From NCBI GenBank assembly GCA_002245855.1, contig NOUX01000009.1, positions 124,001 to 188,000 of the forward strand: 64,000 nucleotides of DNA, written 5' to 3'. Under the pieces are notes generated by a model. It was not told the origin of the DNA. It made no database searches and saw only the letters and a list, made by a program, of their open reading frames with translations. Within the stretch, counting starts at the first letter, position 1. The number at the start of each line of letters is the position of its first letter. This document shows, piece by piece, positions 18,125-27,328 of this stretch. The position numbers were made by a program, and so were the translations under genes. This stretch comes from Sphingobacterium cellulitidis (lineage in GTDB: Bacteria > Bacteroidota > Bacteroidia > Sphingobacteriales > Sphingobacteriaceae).

Positions 18125-18430
18125 ATGGAACAGTATAGTGATATGGTGCAGGCTCTTAAAGACCTAAGACAACGTGGGTACAGTATTGATTTTAGTCTGT
18201 TGCCGGACTGCCTTTACTGTGCGTCAAAGAGCCTGAAACTAAAACCGGAGGATTTTACGGTTACGGAAACTCATAGGTTTGAAAGCCTCGACAGCAGTCC
18301 TGATAACAATGCCGTGATTTATGCCATATCGTCCAATGACGGTAAGAGCAAAGGGGTACTTGTTGATGCCTATGGTACTTATGCTGAAGAAATGACCCAT
18401 GAGATGGTAAAAAAATTAAATGCAACATAA
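18125..18430 (+). CDS. Small conserved protein, unknown function
   Basis: 101-residue soluble protein (MEQYSDMVQALKDLRQRGY). Relatives in Bacteroidota are sometimes labelled phosphoribosylpyrophosphate synthetase, but a real PRPP synthetase has over 300 residues and a DDxxDTxGT loop, neither present here. The pattern C-x2-C in PDCLYCAS at about residue 28 might bind metal. It lies 14 bp after the HMA-DUF3347 gene and 18 bp before copB, so it belongs to the copper operon. Confidence 0.7.
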   Translation: MEQYSDMVQALKDLRQRGYSIDFSLLPDCLYCASKSLKLKPEDFTVTETHRFESLDSSPDNNAVIYAISSNDGKSKGVLVDAYGTYAEEMTHEMVKKLNAT

Positions 18431-18448
18431 CTTTTAAAATCCCTTGTT

Positions 18449-20569
18449 ATGAAAAAATACACGTGTCCCATGCACCCGCAGGTGCTAAAAGACGAACCGG
18501 GCAAATGCCCTCTTTGTGGCATGGCATTGGTTCCCGGTGGCGGTACGTCAGCTTCTCATGAACACACGCCAGAACATGAGCATTCCGGGCATTCTCAACA
18601 TGGCCATGATGACGAAAACTTTGATAAACATGAGGGGCATAATACAGGCGATTTCCTCACACGTTTTTGGATAAGCCTTGTCATTACAATCCCTATCCTG
18701 CTCCTGTCGCACATGATACAGCAATGGTTGGGTTTCTCCCTTGCTTTCAATGGCGATAAATATGTGCTGTTGGCATTGGGTACGGTGATTTATTGCTATG
18801 GAGGCTTACCGTTCCTAAAGGGAATGATTGGCGAGGTGAAAGCCAAAGCCATAGGGATGATGACACTTGTTGCCATTGCCATATCCGTAGCCTATGTTTA
18901 TTCCGTAGCCGTTGTATTTGGCTTGCAGGGTATGGACTTCTTTTGGGAACTGGCAACCCTAATTGACATCATGCTGTTAGGGCATTGGCTGGAAATGCGT
19001 TCCCAAATGGCTGCTTCACGGGCATTACAGTCATTGGTGGCTTTGCTGCCCAACGATGTTACCGTGGAACGTGGCGGAGAAGCTGTAAAGATAAAGCTCG
19101 AAGACCTGCAAAGCGGTGAAACGGCTATCATAAAACCGGGAGAAAAAATTCCAGCCGATGGATTGGTACTGGAGGGGCTTTCGTATATCAACGAGAGTAT
19201 GCTTACCGGGGAAAGTGTTCCCGTAAAAAAGGAAAAGGACGGAAAGGTCATCGCAGGCTCTATCAATGGCGATGGTGCGCTGAAAGTTAAGGTAACAGCC
19301 GTGGGAAAAGACAGCTACCTGAACAGGGTTATCAATCTTGTGCAGGAAGCGCAGGCTACTAAGTCTAATACACAGAACCTTGCGGACAAAGTTGCCAAAT
19401 GGCTCACCTTTATTGCCATTGCCGTGGGCATAGGCACATTTGCCTATTGGTATGCAAGCAGTGGAGATATTGCCTTTGCGCTTGAAAGAATGGTGACGGT
19501 AATGGTAACGGCCTGCCCGCACGCATTGGGCGTGGCTATCCCGTTGGTGGTCGCCATTTCCACAACGCTTTCGGCGACCAATGGCCTGCTCATCCGCAAC
19601 CGTACGGCATTTGAAACCACCCGAAAACTTTCCACCGTCATTTTTGATAAGACCGGAACGCTCACCAAAGGTTCCCATGCCGTAGAAAAGGTTATACCGT
19701 TAACAGACGAATATAATGCCGATGAGGTTATCCAGTATGCTGCCGCAGTACAGCAAAATTCGGAACACCATATCGCCAAAGGCATTATGGCTACATTGAA
19801 AGAAAAGAGCCTTGCCTTATGGAAGTCTGAAAACTTCAGCTATATGCAGGGCATAGGTGTTAAAGGTGTTGTGAACGGGAAAAATGTCGTAGCTGGCGGC
19901 CCGAATTATTTCACCGAAAACCACCTTTCCCTGCCGGAAATACCAAGCGAAATCAATCAGGAAGCCGAAACGGTCAACTTTGTCCTCATTGATGACCGGG
20001 TAATCGGCATCATTACTTTGGCAGACAGCATCCGTGAGGGGTCGGCACAGGCGATTGAGGAACTCAAAAAAATGGGCATCAAGTCCTTTCTGCTCACCGG
20101 GGACAACGACAGGATTGCTGCTGCCGTAGCCGGAAAATTGGGTATGGACGGGTATTTGGCTAATGTGCTTCCGCACAACAAGCAGGAGAAAGTAAAGGAG
20201 TTTCAGGCAAAAGGCGAAATCGTAGCAATGACTGGTGATGGTGTAAATGATGCACCTGCACTGGCACAGGCAGATGTGGGCATTGCCGTGGGTTCCGGTA
20301 CGGACGTGGCTGCCGAAACAGCGGATATCATATTGGTAGACAGCGACCCGAGGGATGTGGTCAAACTGATTGACTTCGGCAAACTTACCTACAAAAAGAT
20401 GGTACAGAACCTGATATGGGCGGTTGGCTACAACGTGGTGGCAATACCCCTTGCGGCAGGCGTACTCTATCCGAATTTTGTTTTAAGTCCCGCTATGGGT
20501 GCTGTGCTGATGAGTGTAAGCACCATTGTAGTGGCTATTAACGCAAGTTTTTTAAAAATCAAAAAATAA
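18449..20569 (+). CDS. copB: Copper-translocating P1B-3-type ATPase (CopB-like)
   Basis: 706 residues. The N-terminus carries a heavy-metal-binding domain (YTCPMHPQV...GKCPLCGM, residues 4-25) and a His-rich stretch with more than ten His (36-64). Membrane helices follow, then TGES (253-256), the CPH motif (356-358) in TACPHALGVAIP, and the phosphorylated Asp400 in DKTGT, and GDGVNDAPA. CPH rather than CPC places it in the P1B-3 group, associated with Cu(II) and Cu(I) export or silver. It complements the CPC ATPase at 13788. It ends 6 bp before the next gene, so it is in an operon. Confidence 0.92.
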   Translation: MKKYTCPMHPQVLKDEPGKCPLCGMALVPGGGTSASHEHTPEHEHSGHSQHGHDDENFDKHEGHNTGDFLTRFWISLVITIPILLLSHMIQQWLGFSLAFNGDKYVLLALGTVIYCYGGLPFLKGMIGEVKAKAIGMMTLVAIAISVAYVYSVAVVFGLQGMDFFWELATLIDIMLLGHWLEMRSQMAASRALQSLVALLPNDVTVERGGEAVKIKLEDLQSGETAIIKPGEKIPADGLVLEGLSYINESMLTGESVPVKKEKDGKVIAGSINGDGALKVKVTAVGKDSYLNRVINLVQEAQATKSNTQNLADKVAKWLTFIAIAVGIGTFAYWYASSGDIAFALERMVTVMVTACPHALGVAIPLVVAISTTLSATNGLLIRNRTAFETTRKLSTVIFDKTGTLTKGSHAVEKVIPLTDEYNADEVIQYAAAVQQNSEHHIAKGIMATLKEKSLALWKSENFSYMQGIGVKGVVNGKNVVAGGPNYFTENHLSLPEIPSEINQEAETVNFVLIDDRVIGIITLADSIREGSAQAIEELKKMGIKSFLLTGDNDRIAAAVAGKLGMDGYLANVLPHNKQEKVKEFQAKGEIVAMTGDGVNDAPALAQADVGIAVGSGTDVAAETADIILVDSDPRDVVKLIDFGKLTYKKMVQNLIWAVGYNVVAIPLAAGVLYPNFVLSPAMGAVLMSVSTIVVAINASFLKIKK

Positions 20570-20575
20570 ATAAAA

Positions 20576-21241
20576 ATGAAAAATCTAACATTATCAATCA
20601 TTGCTGTTATCATGGCATTTGTAACAGTATCATGCAATCAGGCATCCAACAAAAACGAGCAGTCTTCAAGTGATACTGCTGTTGTATCACAAGAACAGTC
20701 AGCTTCCCAACCAAAAGAGGATGATACGGTAGCTGCGCCCGTTGTGAGTGAAACTCCGAGCGGTCAGGAAGCAAAAGCAACAGGAAAAGAAGAAGCAAAA
20801 AACTTTTCTATTGCGCCCATAGTTACCGATTATCTGTCCTTAAAGAACGCCCTTGTTTCGGACGATGACAAAGCTGCCGCCAGTTCAGGGAAAAAGCTGT
20901 TAGCTACCCTGAATAAAGTGGACATGAAAGCCGTTCCTGCCGATAAGCACAAAAAGTACATGGACATAGCGGACGATGCTAAAGAACACGCAGAACATAT
21001 CGGGGAAAATGTCGGCAACATCCACCACCAGCGGGAACATTTGGCCTCGCTTGGCGAAGATTTGAAAGACCTGATTGATTTGTTCGGTACATCGCAAACA
21101 TTGTATCAGGACCATTGCCCGATGTTCAATGACGGTAAGGGTGCTGTTTGGTTCAGCGAAAACAAGGAAATCAAAAACCCTTACTACGGTTCTAAAATGC
21201 TGACCTGCGGTAAGGTGGAAAAAACAATTAACAGCAAATAA
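20576..21241 (+). CDS. DUF3347 lipoprotein
   Basis: 221 residues. Lipoprotein signal (TVSCNQ), a flexible Ser/Glu/Ala-rich linker to about residue 75, then a DUF3347 domain with HCPMFNDGKGAVWFS and NPYYGSKMLTCG close to the end. It is a paralogue of the C-terminal half of the protein at 17229 but lacks the HMA domain. It probably binds copper in the periplasm, anchored to a membrane. It starts 6 bp after copB and is followed 11 bp later by the DUF305 gene. Confidence 0.85.
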   Translation: MKNLTLSIIAVIMAFVTVSCNQASNKNEQSSSDTAVVSQEQSASQPKEDDTVAAPVVSETPSGQEAKATGKEEAKNFSIAPIVTDYLSLKNALVSDDDKAAASSGKKLLATLNKVDMKAVPADKHKKYMDIADDAKEHAEHIGENVGNIHHQREHLASLGEDLKDLIDLFGTSQTLYQDHCPMFNDGKGAVWFSENKEIKNPYYGSKMLTCGKVEKTINSK

Positions 21242-21252
21242 AATTCAGGGTT

Positions 21253-21777
21253 ATGGAAAATATGCAAAACAGTCACCATGCGGGTCATTCCTCGGAGCAT
21301 GGCACGCACAATACAAAACATGCTTCGGCCATGTACAAACGCTTTGCGGTGATGGCTGTAGCCATGTTCGCAGTGATGTATTTTATCATGTACGCCATGA
21401 TTGACGGGTGGCAGAACCTGATACCCAATATCAACAATTTGTACATGACCCTGCTGATGACCTCGGCAATGCTGCTTATCGAATTAGCGATAATGAAAGT
21501 AATGTACCCCAACAGGAAGATGAATTGGGCGATAGCCATCATCTCGGTTGCTGTTGGCATCTTTTCATGGTTTGGTATCAGGGAACAAATCAATGTCGGG
21601 GACAAGCAGTTTGCAAAGGGTATGATACCCCATCACGCAGCAGCCATATTGATGTCCGAAAAGGCACACCTGACCGACCCGGAACTGATAGAGCTGCAAA
21701 AAAATATACTTAAAACCCAAGCGGAAGAAATTGAACTAATGAAGCGCAAGCTAAAAGAGTTTGAAGAAAGTAAATAA
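21253..21777 (+). CDS. DUF305 family membrane protein
   Basis: 174 residues: His-rich N-terminus (about 8 His in the first 24 residues), three hydrophobic segments (about 30-50, 62-82, 94-112), then a DUF305 helix with GMIPHHAAAILMSEKAHL. DUF305 proteins carry this HH motif and are common in copper and silver resistance loci; a metal-binding role is likely but the reaction is not known. Only a short C-terminal part of the domain is present compared with larger periplasmic DUF305 proteins. Confidence 0.8.
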   Translation: MENMQNSHHAGHSSEHGTHNTKHASAMYKRFAVMAVAMFAVMYFIMYAMIDGWQNLIPNINNLYMTLLMTSAMLLIELAIMKVMYPNRKMNWAIAIISVAVGIFSWFGIREQINVGDKQFAKGMIPHHAAAILMSEKAHLTDPELIELQKNILKTQAEEIELMKRKLKEFEESK

Positions 21778-21803
21778 TAAAATTTAAAAAAACAAGTTTG
21801 GAC

Positions 21804-22223
21804 ATGAACAAAATAATAATTGGCTTTATTTCCTTATTAACCCTGCTATTCACCGCTTGCGGTCAGGCGGGGTCAAATAAGGATGAAGCGGAACAGCAGC
21901 ATTCGCAGGCAACTCCGGAAAGCAACGGACATACTACCCAAATAGGTGAATTGGTTCCATCGGATGAAGTCTGCATGGTCAACGATGCCTATATGGGCAA
22001 AAGGCAGTTTGACGTAAAATTTGATGGTAAAACCTATTACGGATGTTGCGAAATGTGTAAGGAACGTATTCCAAAAGATGCGACCGTGCGGATGGCGATA
22101 GACCCCTATTCCCATAAGCAGGTAGACAAAGCTAATGCGGTGATTGCTGTGACAGGAAATAACGGTGAAGTTTCTTATTTTGAAAACAAGGAGAATTATG
22201 CCAAGTATGTGAAAAAACAGTAG
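21804..22223 (+). CDS. TRASH/YHS-like metal-binding lipoprotein
   Basis: 139 residues from the ATG at 21804; a TTG two codons earlier is also possible. Lipoprotein signal LLFTACGQ, a short linker, then a small domain with VCMVNDAYMG and YYGCCEMCKERI, the cysteine spacing of TRASH/YHS-type metal domains. Similar short lipoproteins (MlpB type) accompany copper genes in Bacteroidota. It should bind a soft metal on the periplasmic side. It lies within the copper operon between DUF305 and the haem-binding-type gene. Confidence 0.7.
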   Translation: MNKIIIGFISLLTLLFTACGQAGSNKDEAEQQHSQATPESNGHTTQIGELVPSDEVCMVNDAYMGKRQFDVKFDGKTYYGCCEMCKERIPKDATVRMAIDPYSHKQVDKANAVIAVTGNNGEVSYFENKENYAKYVKKQ

Positions 22224-22255
22224 ACACAAAAAGATGAAGCCACAATAAAATAATT

Positions 22256-22711
22256 ATGACCATAAAGAAGAAAATCATATTGGGGCTGGCTGTCGTCCTG
22301 ATTGCCATACAGTTCTTTCAGCCCTTACGGAACCAGGCGGTTGAAGTGCCAGCCACCCATATCGAAAGGGTGTACACCGTACCCCAAAATGTAAAGGCTA
22401 TCCTTGTTCAGTCCTGTTATGACTGCCATAGCAACAATACCCATTATCCGTGGTACAGCCGTATCCAGCCCGGCGCATGGTACATGGCAGAGCATATAAA
22501 AAAGGGGAAAGAGGAACTCAACTTTAGCGAATTTGGCGACTATTCTGTCCGCAGGCAGCGAAACAAGTTCAGGGCTATGGCCGGGCAGGTTAAGGACGGG
22601 GAAATGCCATTGTCGTCATATACGCTAATTCATCGTAATGCAGTATTGTCACCGGAGGATAAGCAGGTTTTGATAGCGTGGTTTGGCACAATGGAAGACA
22701 GCATTAAATAA
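22256..22711 (+). CDS. Haem-binding domain (Haem_bd) protein with CxxCH
   Basis: 151 residues: one N-terminal membrane anchor, then SCYDCHSNNTHYPWY containing the c-type haem attachment motif CYDCH, and a C-terminal helix with MPLSSYTLIHRNAVLSPED. This matches the Haem_bd domain of Bacteroidota. It probably holds one covalently bound haem on the periplasmic side and could exchange electrons with the multicopper oxidase that begins 13 bp downstream; that link is inferred from position. Confidence 0.8.
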   Translation: MTIKKKIILGLAVVLIAIQFFQPLRNQAVEVPATHIERVYTVPQNVKAILVQSCYDCHSNNTHYPWYSRIQPGAWYMAEHIKKGKEELNFSEFGDYSVRRQRNKFRAMAGQVKDGEMPLSSYTLIHRNAVLSPEDKQVLIAWFGTMEDSIK

Positions 22712-22724
22712 AATTTTTCAACGA

Positions 22725-24998
22725 ATGAACAGATATAAAAAAATACCCATAAGAATATTGCAAACAGTGCTGATGCTGCTTTGCACGCAAACGCTGTTTG
22801 CACAGAGAGTAGTGCATTACGAGCTGTATGTAAAAGATACACTTGTCAACTATGCAGGTAAGCAAAAAAGGGCGATTGCCGTAAACGGGCAAATCCCCAT
22901 GCCCACCCTTACCTTTACCGAGGGCGACACTGCCGAAATAGTGGTGCACAACCAATTGAAAGAAAGCACATCACTGCACTGGCATGGTGTGTTCCTGCCC
23001 AATAAAGAAGACGGTGTGCCCTGGCTTACGCAAAAGCCCATCGCACCGGGTACAACCTACACCTACCGTTTTCCGATTATCCAGCATGGCACGCACTGGT
23101 ATCATTCGCACTCAGGCTTGCAGGAGCAGATAGGCATGTACGGTAGTTTTATCATGAAAAAAAGAGGCGACGATAAAACCTTTAGAAAAGGAATTGACGA
23201 TTTGCCGACCGTCCCGATTATATTAAGTGAGTGGACAAATCTTAACCCGGATAACATCAACCGTATGCTACACAATGCAAATGATTGGGCGGCCATTAAG
23301 AAAGGTGCTACGCAATCGTACGTTGAAGCTATTAAGGAGGGAAAATTAGGCGTAAAGGTAAAAAATGAGTGGAAACGGATGCTGGCGATGGATGTCAGTG
23401 ATGTTTACTATGATAAAATCCTAATAAATGGTAGCCATAGCACCGATTTGAAAACAATTGGTGGTAAAAAGCTAAAAGCAGGTGACAAAGTCAGATTACG
23501 CGTTTCCAATGGCGGGGCGTCTTCGTATTTCTGGCTAAGATATGCTGGAGGGAAAATTACAGTAGTAGCGAATGATGGAAATGATGTTGAGCCTGTAGAA
23601 GTGGATAGATTAATCATTGCAGTTTCTGAAACTTACGATATTGTAGTGACTATCCCTCAAGATGGGTTAGCATATGAGTTTTTAGCAACAACCGAGGACA
23701 GAACACAATCAGCAAGCTACTTTATAGGTGATGGGGTCAAACAGCTTATTTCCCCGCTCCCACGATTGAAGTATTTCGAGGGGATGAAGATGATGAACGA
23801 TATGATGAAAATGAATGGCGATTTGGACGATATGGGCATGAAGATGAGCCTGAACCAAATGGACATGAATGTAGTGATGTATCCCGAAATTACCGGAGAT
23901 GCAGCAAAGAAATCAGACCACAGCAAGCATGAAGGTATGAACATGGATGACGACCCTAACCGTTACAACGCTAATGCCTTGGGAGACATCAAAACATTAA
24001 ATTATGCTATGTTGCAATCGCCTTACAACACCTCCCTTCCAAAAGATGCGCCTGTAAAAGAGTTGAAGTTCACACTTACTGGCAACATGAACCGCTATGT
24101 ATGGAGCATGGATAATAAAATACTTTCGGAAACGGACAAAATACCTGTAAAAAAAGGAGAAATCCTACGGATTACCATTTATAATAATTCGATGATGCGG
24201 CATCCTATGCATCTTCACGGATTTGATTTTAGGGTGATAAACGGAAAAGGCGAAAAATCGCCGCTTAAAAATGTGTTGGATATCATGCCTATGGAAACGG
24301 ATACCATTGAGTTTTTAGCAAATGAGGAAGGTGATTGGTTCTTTCATTGCCATATATTATATCACATGATGGCGGGAATGAACAGGGTGTTTGAAGTTGG
24401 AGACTACAATAACCCCTATTTACCTGACAAGGCAAAAGCCTATAAAGAATTGCAAAGAGAAAGTAATATGCCCCATTTTATGGCACAAAACGATTTTGCA
24501 ACCAATGGTAATGATGGAGAAGCTATGCTAATGAATGCACGCTATCAATTAGGAACAGAATGGCGCTTAGGCTATAATAGTATGCACGGGTATGAAGTAG
24601 AAACTCACTTAGGTAGATACATTGGAAAGATGCAATGGTTCATGCCCTTTGTAGGTTTTGATTTTCGTTACCGGAAAATGGGAGAAGATGAGCACGAAAA
24701 GAACATATTTGGACAAACCAACAAGAAAGACACCCGCAAGGCGTTCAGTTTAGGGTTTATGTATACGTTACCTATGCTGGTCAATTTCCAGGCAGAAGTA
24801 TATCACGATGGAATTGTAAGATTGCAGTTAATGCGCGAAGATATTCCAATTTCAAAAAGATTAAGAGGTGGCTTCATGGTAAATACCGACTTAGAATATA
24901 TGGGGGAGCTTAGGTATATCATCAATAAAAATATAGGTATACGTACCCACTATGATAGTGATATGGGATTTGGTGTAGGGCTTGCATTGACATATTAA
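22725..24998 (+). CDS. Multicopper oxidase fused to CopB-like outer membrane domain
   Basis: 757 residues. After the signal peptide comes a three-domain multicopper oxidase with all four copper blocks: HWHG (85-88), HWYHSH (124-129), HPMHLHGFDF and HCHILYHMMAGM. A Met-rich insert (about 345-385, with MKMMNDMMKMNGDLDDMGMKM) is typical for CopA/PcoA copper-tolerance oxidases. From about residue 600 on the sequence becomes a beta-barrel-like region (YQLGTEWRLGYNSMHGYEVE and further strands) resembling CopB/PcoB. The fusion joins the oxidase to an outer-membrane-type domain. It should oxidise Cu(I) in the periplasm. The start at 22725 is chosen because a signal peptide follows directly. Confidence 0.88.
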   Translation: MNRYKKIPIRILQTVLMLLCTQTLFAQRVVHYELYVKDTLVNYAGKQKRAIAVNGQIPMPTLTFTEGDTAEIVVHNQLKESTSLHWHGVFLPNKEDGVPWLTQKPIAPGTTYTYRFPIIQHGTHWYHSHSGLQEQIGMYGSFIMKKRGDDKTFRKGIDDLPTVPIILSEWTNLNPDNINRMLHNANDWAAIKKGATQSYVEAIKEGKLGVKVKNEWKRMLAMDVSDVYYDKILINGSHSTDLKTIGGKKLKAGDKVRLRVSNGGASSYFWLRYAGGKITVVANDGNDVEPVEVDRLIIAVSETYDIVVTIPQDGLAYEFLATTEDRTQSASYFIGDGVKQLISPLPRLKYFEGMKMMNDMMKMNGDLDDMGMKMSLNQMDMNVVMYPEITGDAAKKSDHSKHEGMNMDDDPNRYNANALGDIKTLNYAMLQSPYNTSLPKDAPVKELKFTLTGNMNRYVWSMDNKILSETDKIPVKKGEILRITIYNNSMMRHPMHLHGFDFRVINGKGEKSPLKNVLDIMPMETDTIEFLANEEGDWFFHCHILYHMMAGMNRVFEVGDYNNPYLPDKAKAYKELQRESNMPHFMAQNDFATNGNDGEAMLMNARYQLGTEWRLGYNSMHGYEVETHLGRYIGKMQWFMPFVGFDFRYRKMGEDEHEKNIFGQTNKKDTRKAFSLGFMYTLPMLVNFQAEVYHDGIVRLQLMREDIPISKRLRGGFMVNTDLEYMGELRYIINKNIGIRTHYDSDMGFGVGLALTY

Positions 24999-25224
24999 AA
25001 TAAAATACCGGATGGTTGTAAACTGCAAACCGTAAAATTACGGCAAAATACAGTGGGTGATGCGGGGTATAATTCGTTTGGATTAACCTGCATCATACTA
25101 CAACCCATCAGACAATACAACAGTTCCACCACCAGCATCATACTGGTTGTTCTTTCATGTAGTTGCATGGGCTAATACGAGCAGTATTAGCATTTCTATA
25201 TTAATCAGTATCATATTTATCAAA

Positions 25225-26067
25225 ATGAAACGAATGGATAAATTTTACAATGAAACATATCTTAAATTGGAAACAGAAATCCAAGAACTGGAGATTGAAA
25301 ACGATAACCCGGTACAACGGACAGAAGCCATTATATACCGGATTGTGGAATGTCTGTCCGAAATTAAAGATTATGTTTTGAAACGAGGATTTACAAATGT
25401 TGATGAAGAAATCCGATTTTTTAAATATCAAAAGCCAGTCATTGTTTCAAAATTGATTTATTATAATGCCATTTACAAAATCGAGACGAGGAAGCCCTAC
25501 GGGGCTAAGCGCATTAGAAAATATCTTAAAAAAGAATTGAAGAAGCTAAAAAGGTTTTTCGACAATAACATTGATTTTTATAAATATTACCGAAGCAACA
25601 ACTCGTTTCTTGACGAGAAAATGTTTGTTCGGGGCAAGCACGATATAAAACTGTGGCTGGATACCTATTATTTTCAGTCCGACCAATCTTTTTCTACTTC
25701 CCACGATTATAAGGTAGCCAAGATAATGGCGAATGATTTGATACAGGTGTATCTCGAAGACCAGCTTTACTGCACCTACAAGCGTTTGTTTATAAAACGA
25801 ACTGCTATTTCGGGGCTGAACTGGACAGGTAGTAAAGCTGCTTTGACAGAACTCATTTACTCCCTATACTACCAAAGCGTTCTCGATAATGGCAATACGG
25901 ATATTAGGTTGATAGCGGAATATTTTGAAAATGCCTTTAATATTGATTTGGGAAACTTTTACCATACCTATCTCGAAATACGCAACCGGAAACGAAACCG
26001 TACCAAATTCCTTGATGCACTGCGGGATAACCTTATTAAGAAAATGGATGAGCAGGAGGAAAAATAA
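25225..26067 (+). CDS. rteC: RteC family regulator (cargo copy)
   Basis: 280 residues, soluble and strongly helical, rich in Lys/Tyr. It resembles RteC, which in CTnDOT activates the excision operon. The chosen start is MKRMDKF at 25225; the frame is open to 25147 but that stretch encodes a hydrophobic non-family segment. The second RteC of the window (41065) shares the same plan: EIKFFRxxKPxILxKLIYYNxIYxIET, FYKYYRS and a closing domain with WTGSKAALTELIYSLY. A terminator follows at 26085. Its target in this position is unknown. Confidence 0.82.
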   Translation: MKRMDKFYNETYLKLETEIQELEIENDNPVQRTEAIIYRIVECLSEIKDYVLKRGFTNVDEEIRFFKYQKPVIVSKLIYYNAIYKIETRKPYGAKRIRKYLKKELKKLKRFFDNNIDFYKYYRSNNSFLDEKMFVRGKHDIKLWLDTYYFQSDQSFSTSHDYKVAKIMANDLIQVYLEDQLYCTYKRLFIKRTAISGLNWTGSKAALTELIYSLYYQSVLDNGNTDIRLIAEYFENAFNIDLGNFYHTYLEIRNRKRNRTKFLDALRDNLIKKMDEQEEK

Positions 26068-26084
26068 TGACAGCGATAGAAAGA

Positions 26085-26118
26085 GAAACGGCGGACTTGC
26101 AGATCCGCCGTTTCTTTT
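26085..26118 (+). terminator. Terminator after rteC copy 1
   Basis: GAAACGGCGGA / TCCGCCGTTTC perfect 11-bp stem, 8-nt loop, followed by TTTT; strong rho-independent terminator 17 bp after the stop. Confidence 0.85.
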
Positions 26119-26185
26119 AAAATTCTTCGCTTCTTGGTTACGAGGGAAGCCTGAATCTATCGTTATGCTTTAAAAGATACTTTAG

Positions 26186-26602
26186 TTATTTCTTATCTTT
26201 TGCTTTCTGAAAATGTTCCCGTTCCATTCTCAATAATTCTTCAAACAGCTTGGTTGCCTGCTCAATTGAAAACTGATGATTATTTTCAATTCTTACTGTA
26301 CCAACCATAGCACCATTTGTCGGTTCAACCTTTTCGTAAAAATTATTAGTATGGTAAAGAACCTGCCCCACATCAAATTTCTTCAAACCCTCTACGCTTA
26401 CGCCAAGCGCAATAGCTACTTTTTCCAATCGTTCGTCATCCACGTTCTCGGTTTGTTCCAATTTAGATACAGCTTGCTTGGTCACACCCATACGCTCTGC
26501 CAAATCCTTTTGCGTAATACCTACCAATCGCCTTGCACTGCCAATTTTTATACCCATGTGGTTTTTCCCCTCCAAATACACGGTTTCTTTTTCTTTTTCC
26601 AT
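26186..26602 (-). CDS. XRE family HTH regulator 2
   Basis: 138 residues. HTH of the XRE (Cro/CI) type at about 18-72 (RRLVGITQKDLAERMGVTKQAVSKLEQ), then a C-terminal part with LKKFDVGQVLYHTNN and a final coiled helix (EELLRMEREHFQKAKDKK). It is a paralogue of the gene just upstream (26610-27020), with the same HTH-KKFDV-helix layout, separated by 7 bp, so the two are co-transcribed. Function unknown; the pair may control each other or the divergent cassette at 27329. Confidence 0.8.
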   Translation of the reverse strand: MEKEKETVYLEGKNHMGIKIGSARRLVGITQKDLAERMGVTKQAVSKLEQTENVDDERLEKVAIALGVSVEGLKKFDVGQVLYHTNNFYEKVEPTNGAMVGTVRIENNHQFSIEQATKLFEELLRMEREHFQKAKDKK

Positions 26603-26609
26603 TGTTATT

Positions 26610-27020
26610 TTACGAATGATTTTTTTGGTTTATAAATAATTCCAGTTTCTCCCGCTCACTTTGCAACAACCGTTCGTATAACTCGATTACTTTATCTAAC
26701 GGATTAATATTCTGCGTACTATTCTCACCATGTTGAACAGTACTATCTTTATAACTGTTGATATTATAAATAGCTCGTTCCACATCAAATTTCTTAATGA
26801 GGTCAGGGGTTACGCCTAATGCAAAAGCAAATCGTTCCAACATTTCCGGCTCTAAAACAGCTTCCCGTTCTATGGCAGAAATTTGTGGCTGGCTCATACC
26901 CAATTCATTAGCAAGCACTTCTTGCTTAATGCCCAAGTAAATACGGATACGCTGCGCATTTCTGCCCTGATGGTTTTCTTCCAGCGTTTCCAAAACGTGT
27001 ACTTTGTCTTCCTCTTGCAT
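26610..27020 (-). CDS. XRE family HTH regulator 1
   Basis: 136 residues with an XRE-type HTH (about 20-75: RIYLGIKQEVLANELGMSQPQISAIERE), the shared IKKFDVERAIYNINS block and a C-terminal coiled helix (ELYERLLQSEREKLELF). First gene of the two-gene minus-strand unit. The C-terminal helix likely mediates dimerisation, perhaps with its paralogue. Divergent from the TlpA-like gene with about 300 bp between. Nothing shows a toxin partner nearby. Confidence 0.8.
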   Translation of the reverse strand: MQEEDKVHVLETLEENHQGRNAQRIRIYLGIKQEVLANELGMSQPQISAIEREAVLEPEMLERFAFALGVTPDLIKKFDVERAIYNINSYKDSTVQHGENSTQNINPLDKVIELYERLLQSEREKLELFINQKNHS

Positions 27021-27328
27021 ATTTCATTGTCATTTGATAGCGTAAATATAATAAAAGACAACCAAAAAAGCATAATAGACAACCAAAATTACTTCAAAAA
27101 AATCTCCATTTCAACGTTATTTGGAACAAATAACTAATAGTGAGAAGATTGACAAACAATTATAAACAATATTACTTCCTTTCCCCAACGGGAGGGATAA
27201 AAAGCGATGTTTTGTTCTTCTCAAAGAAATTCAGCCTCCGCTGCATCATCAAAAGCCCGGATTAGCACGTCCTGCAACCATACTCGGAGCAATTAATCAT
27301 TTCCCAATAACCATAATTTATAAACCCA

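Noticed and set aside
18125..18430. PRPP synthetase
   Set aside because: Too short and without the PRPP-binding loop; the name seen for relatives looks like a misannotation.
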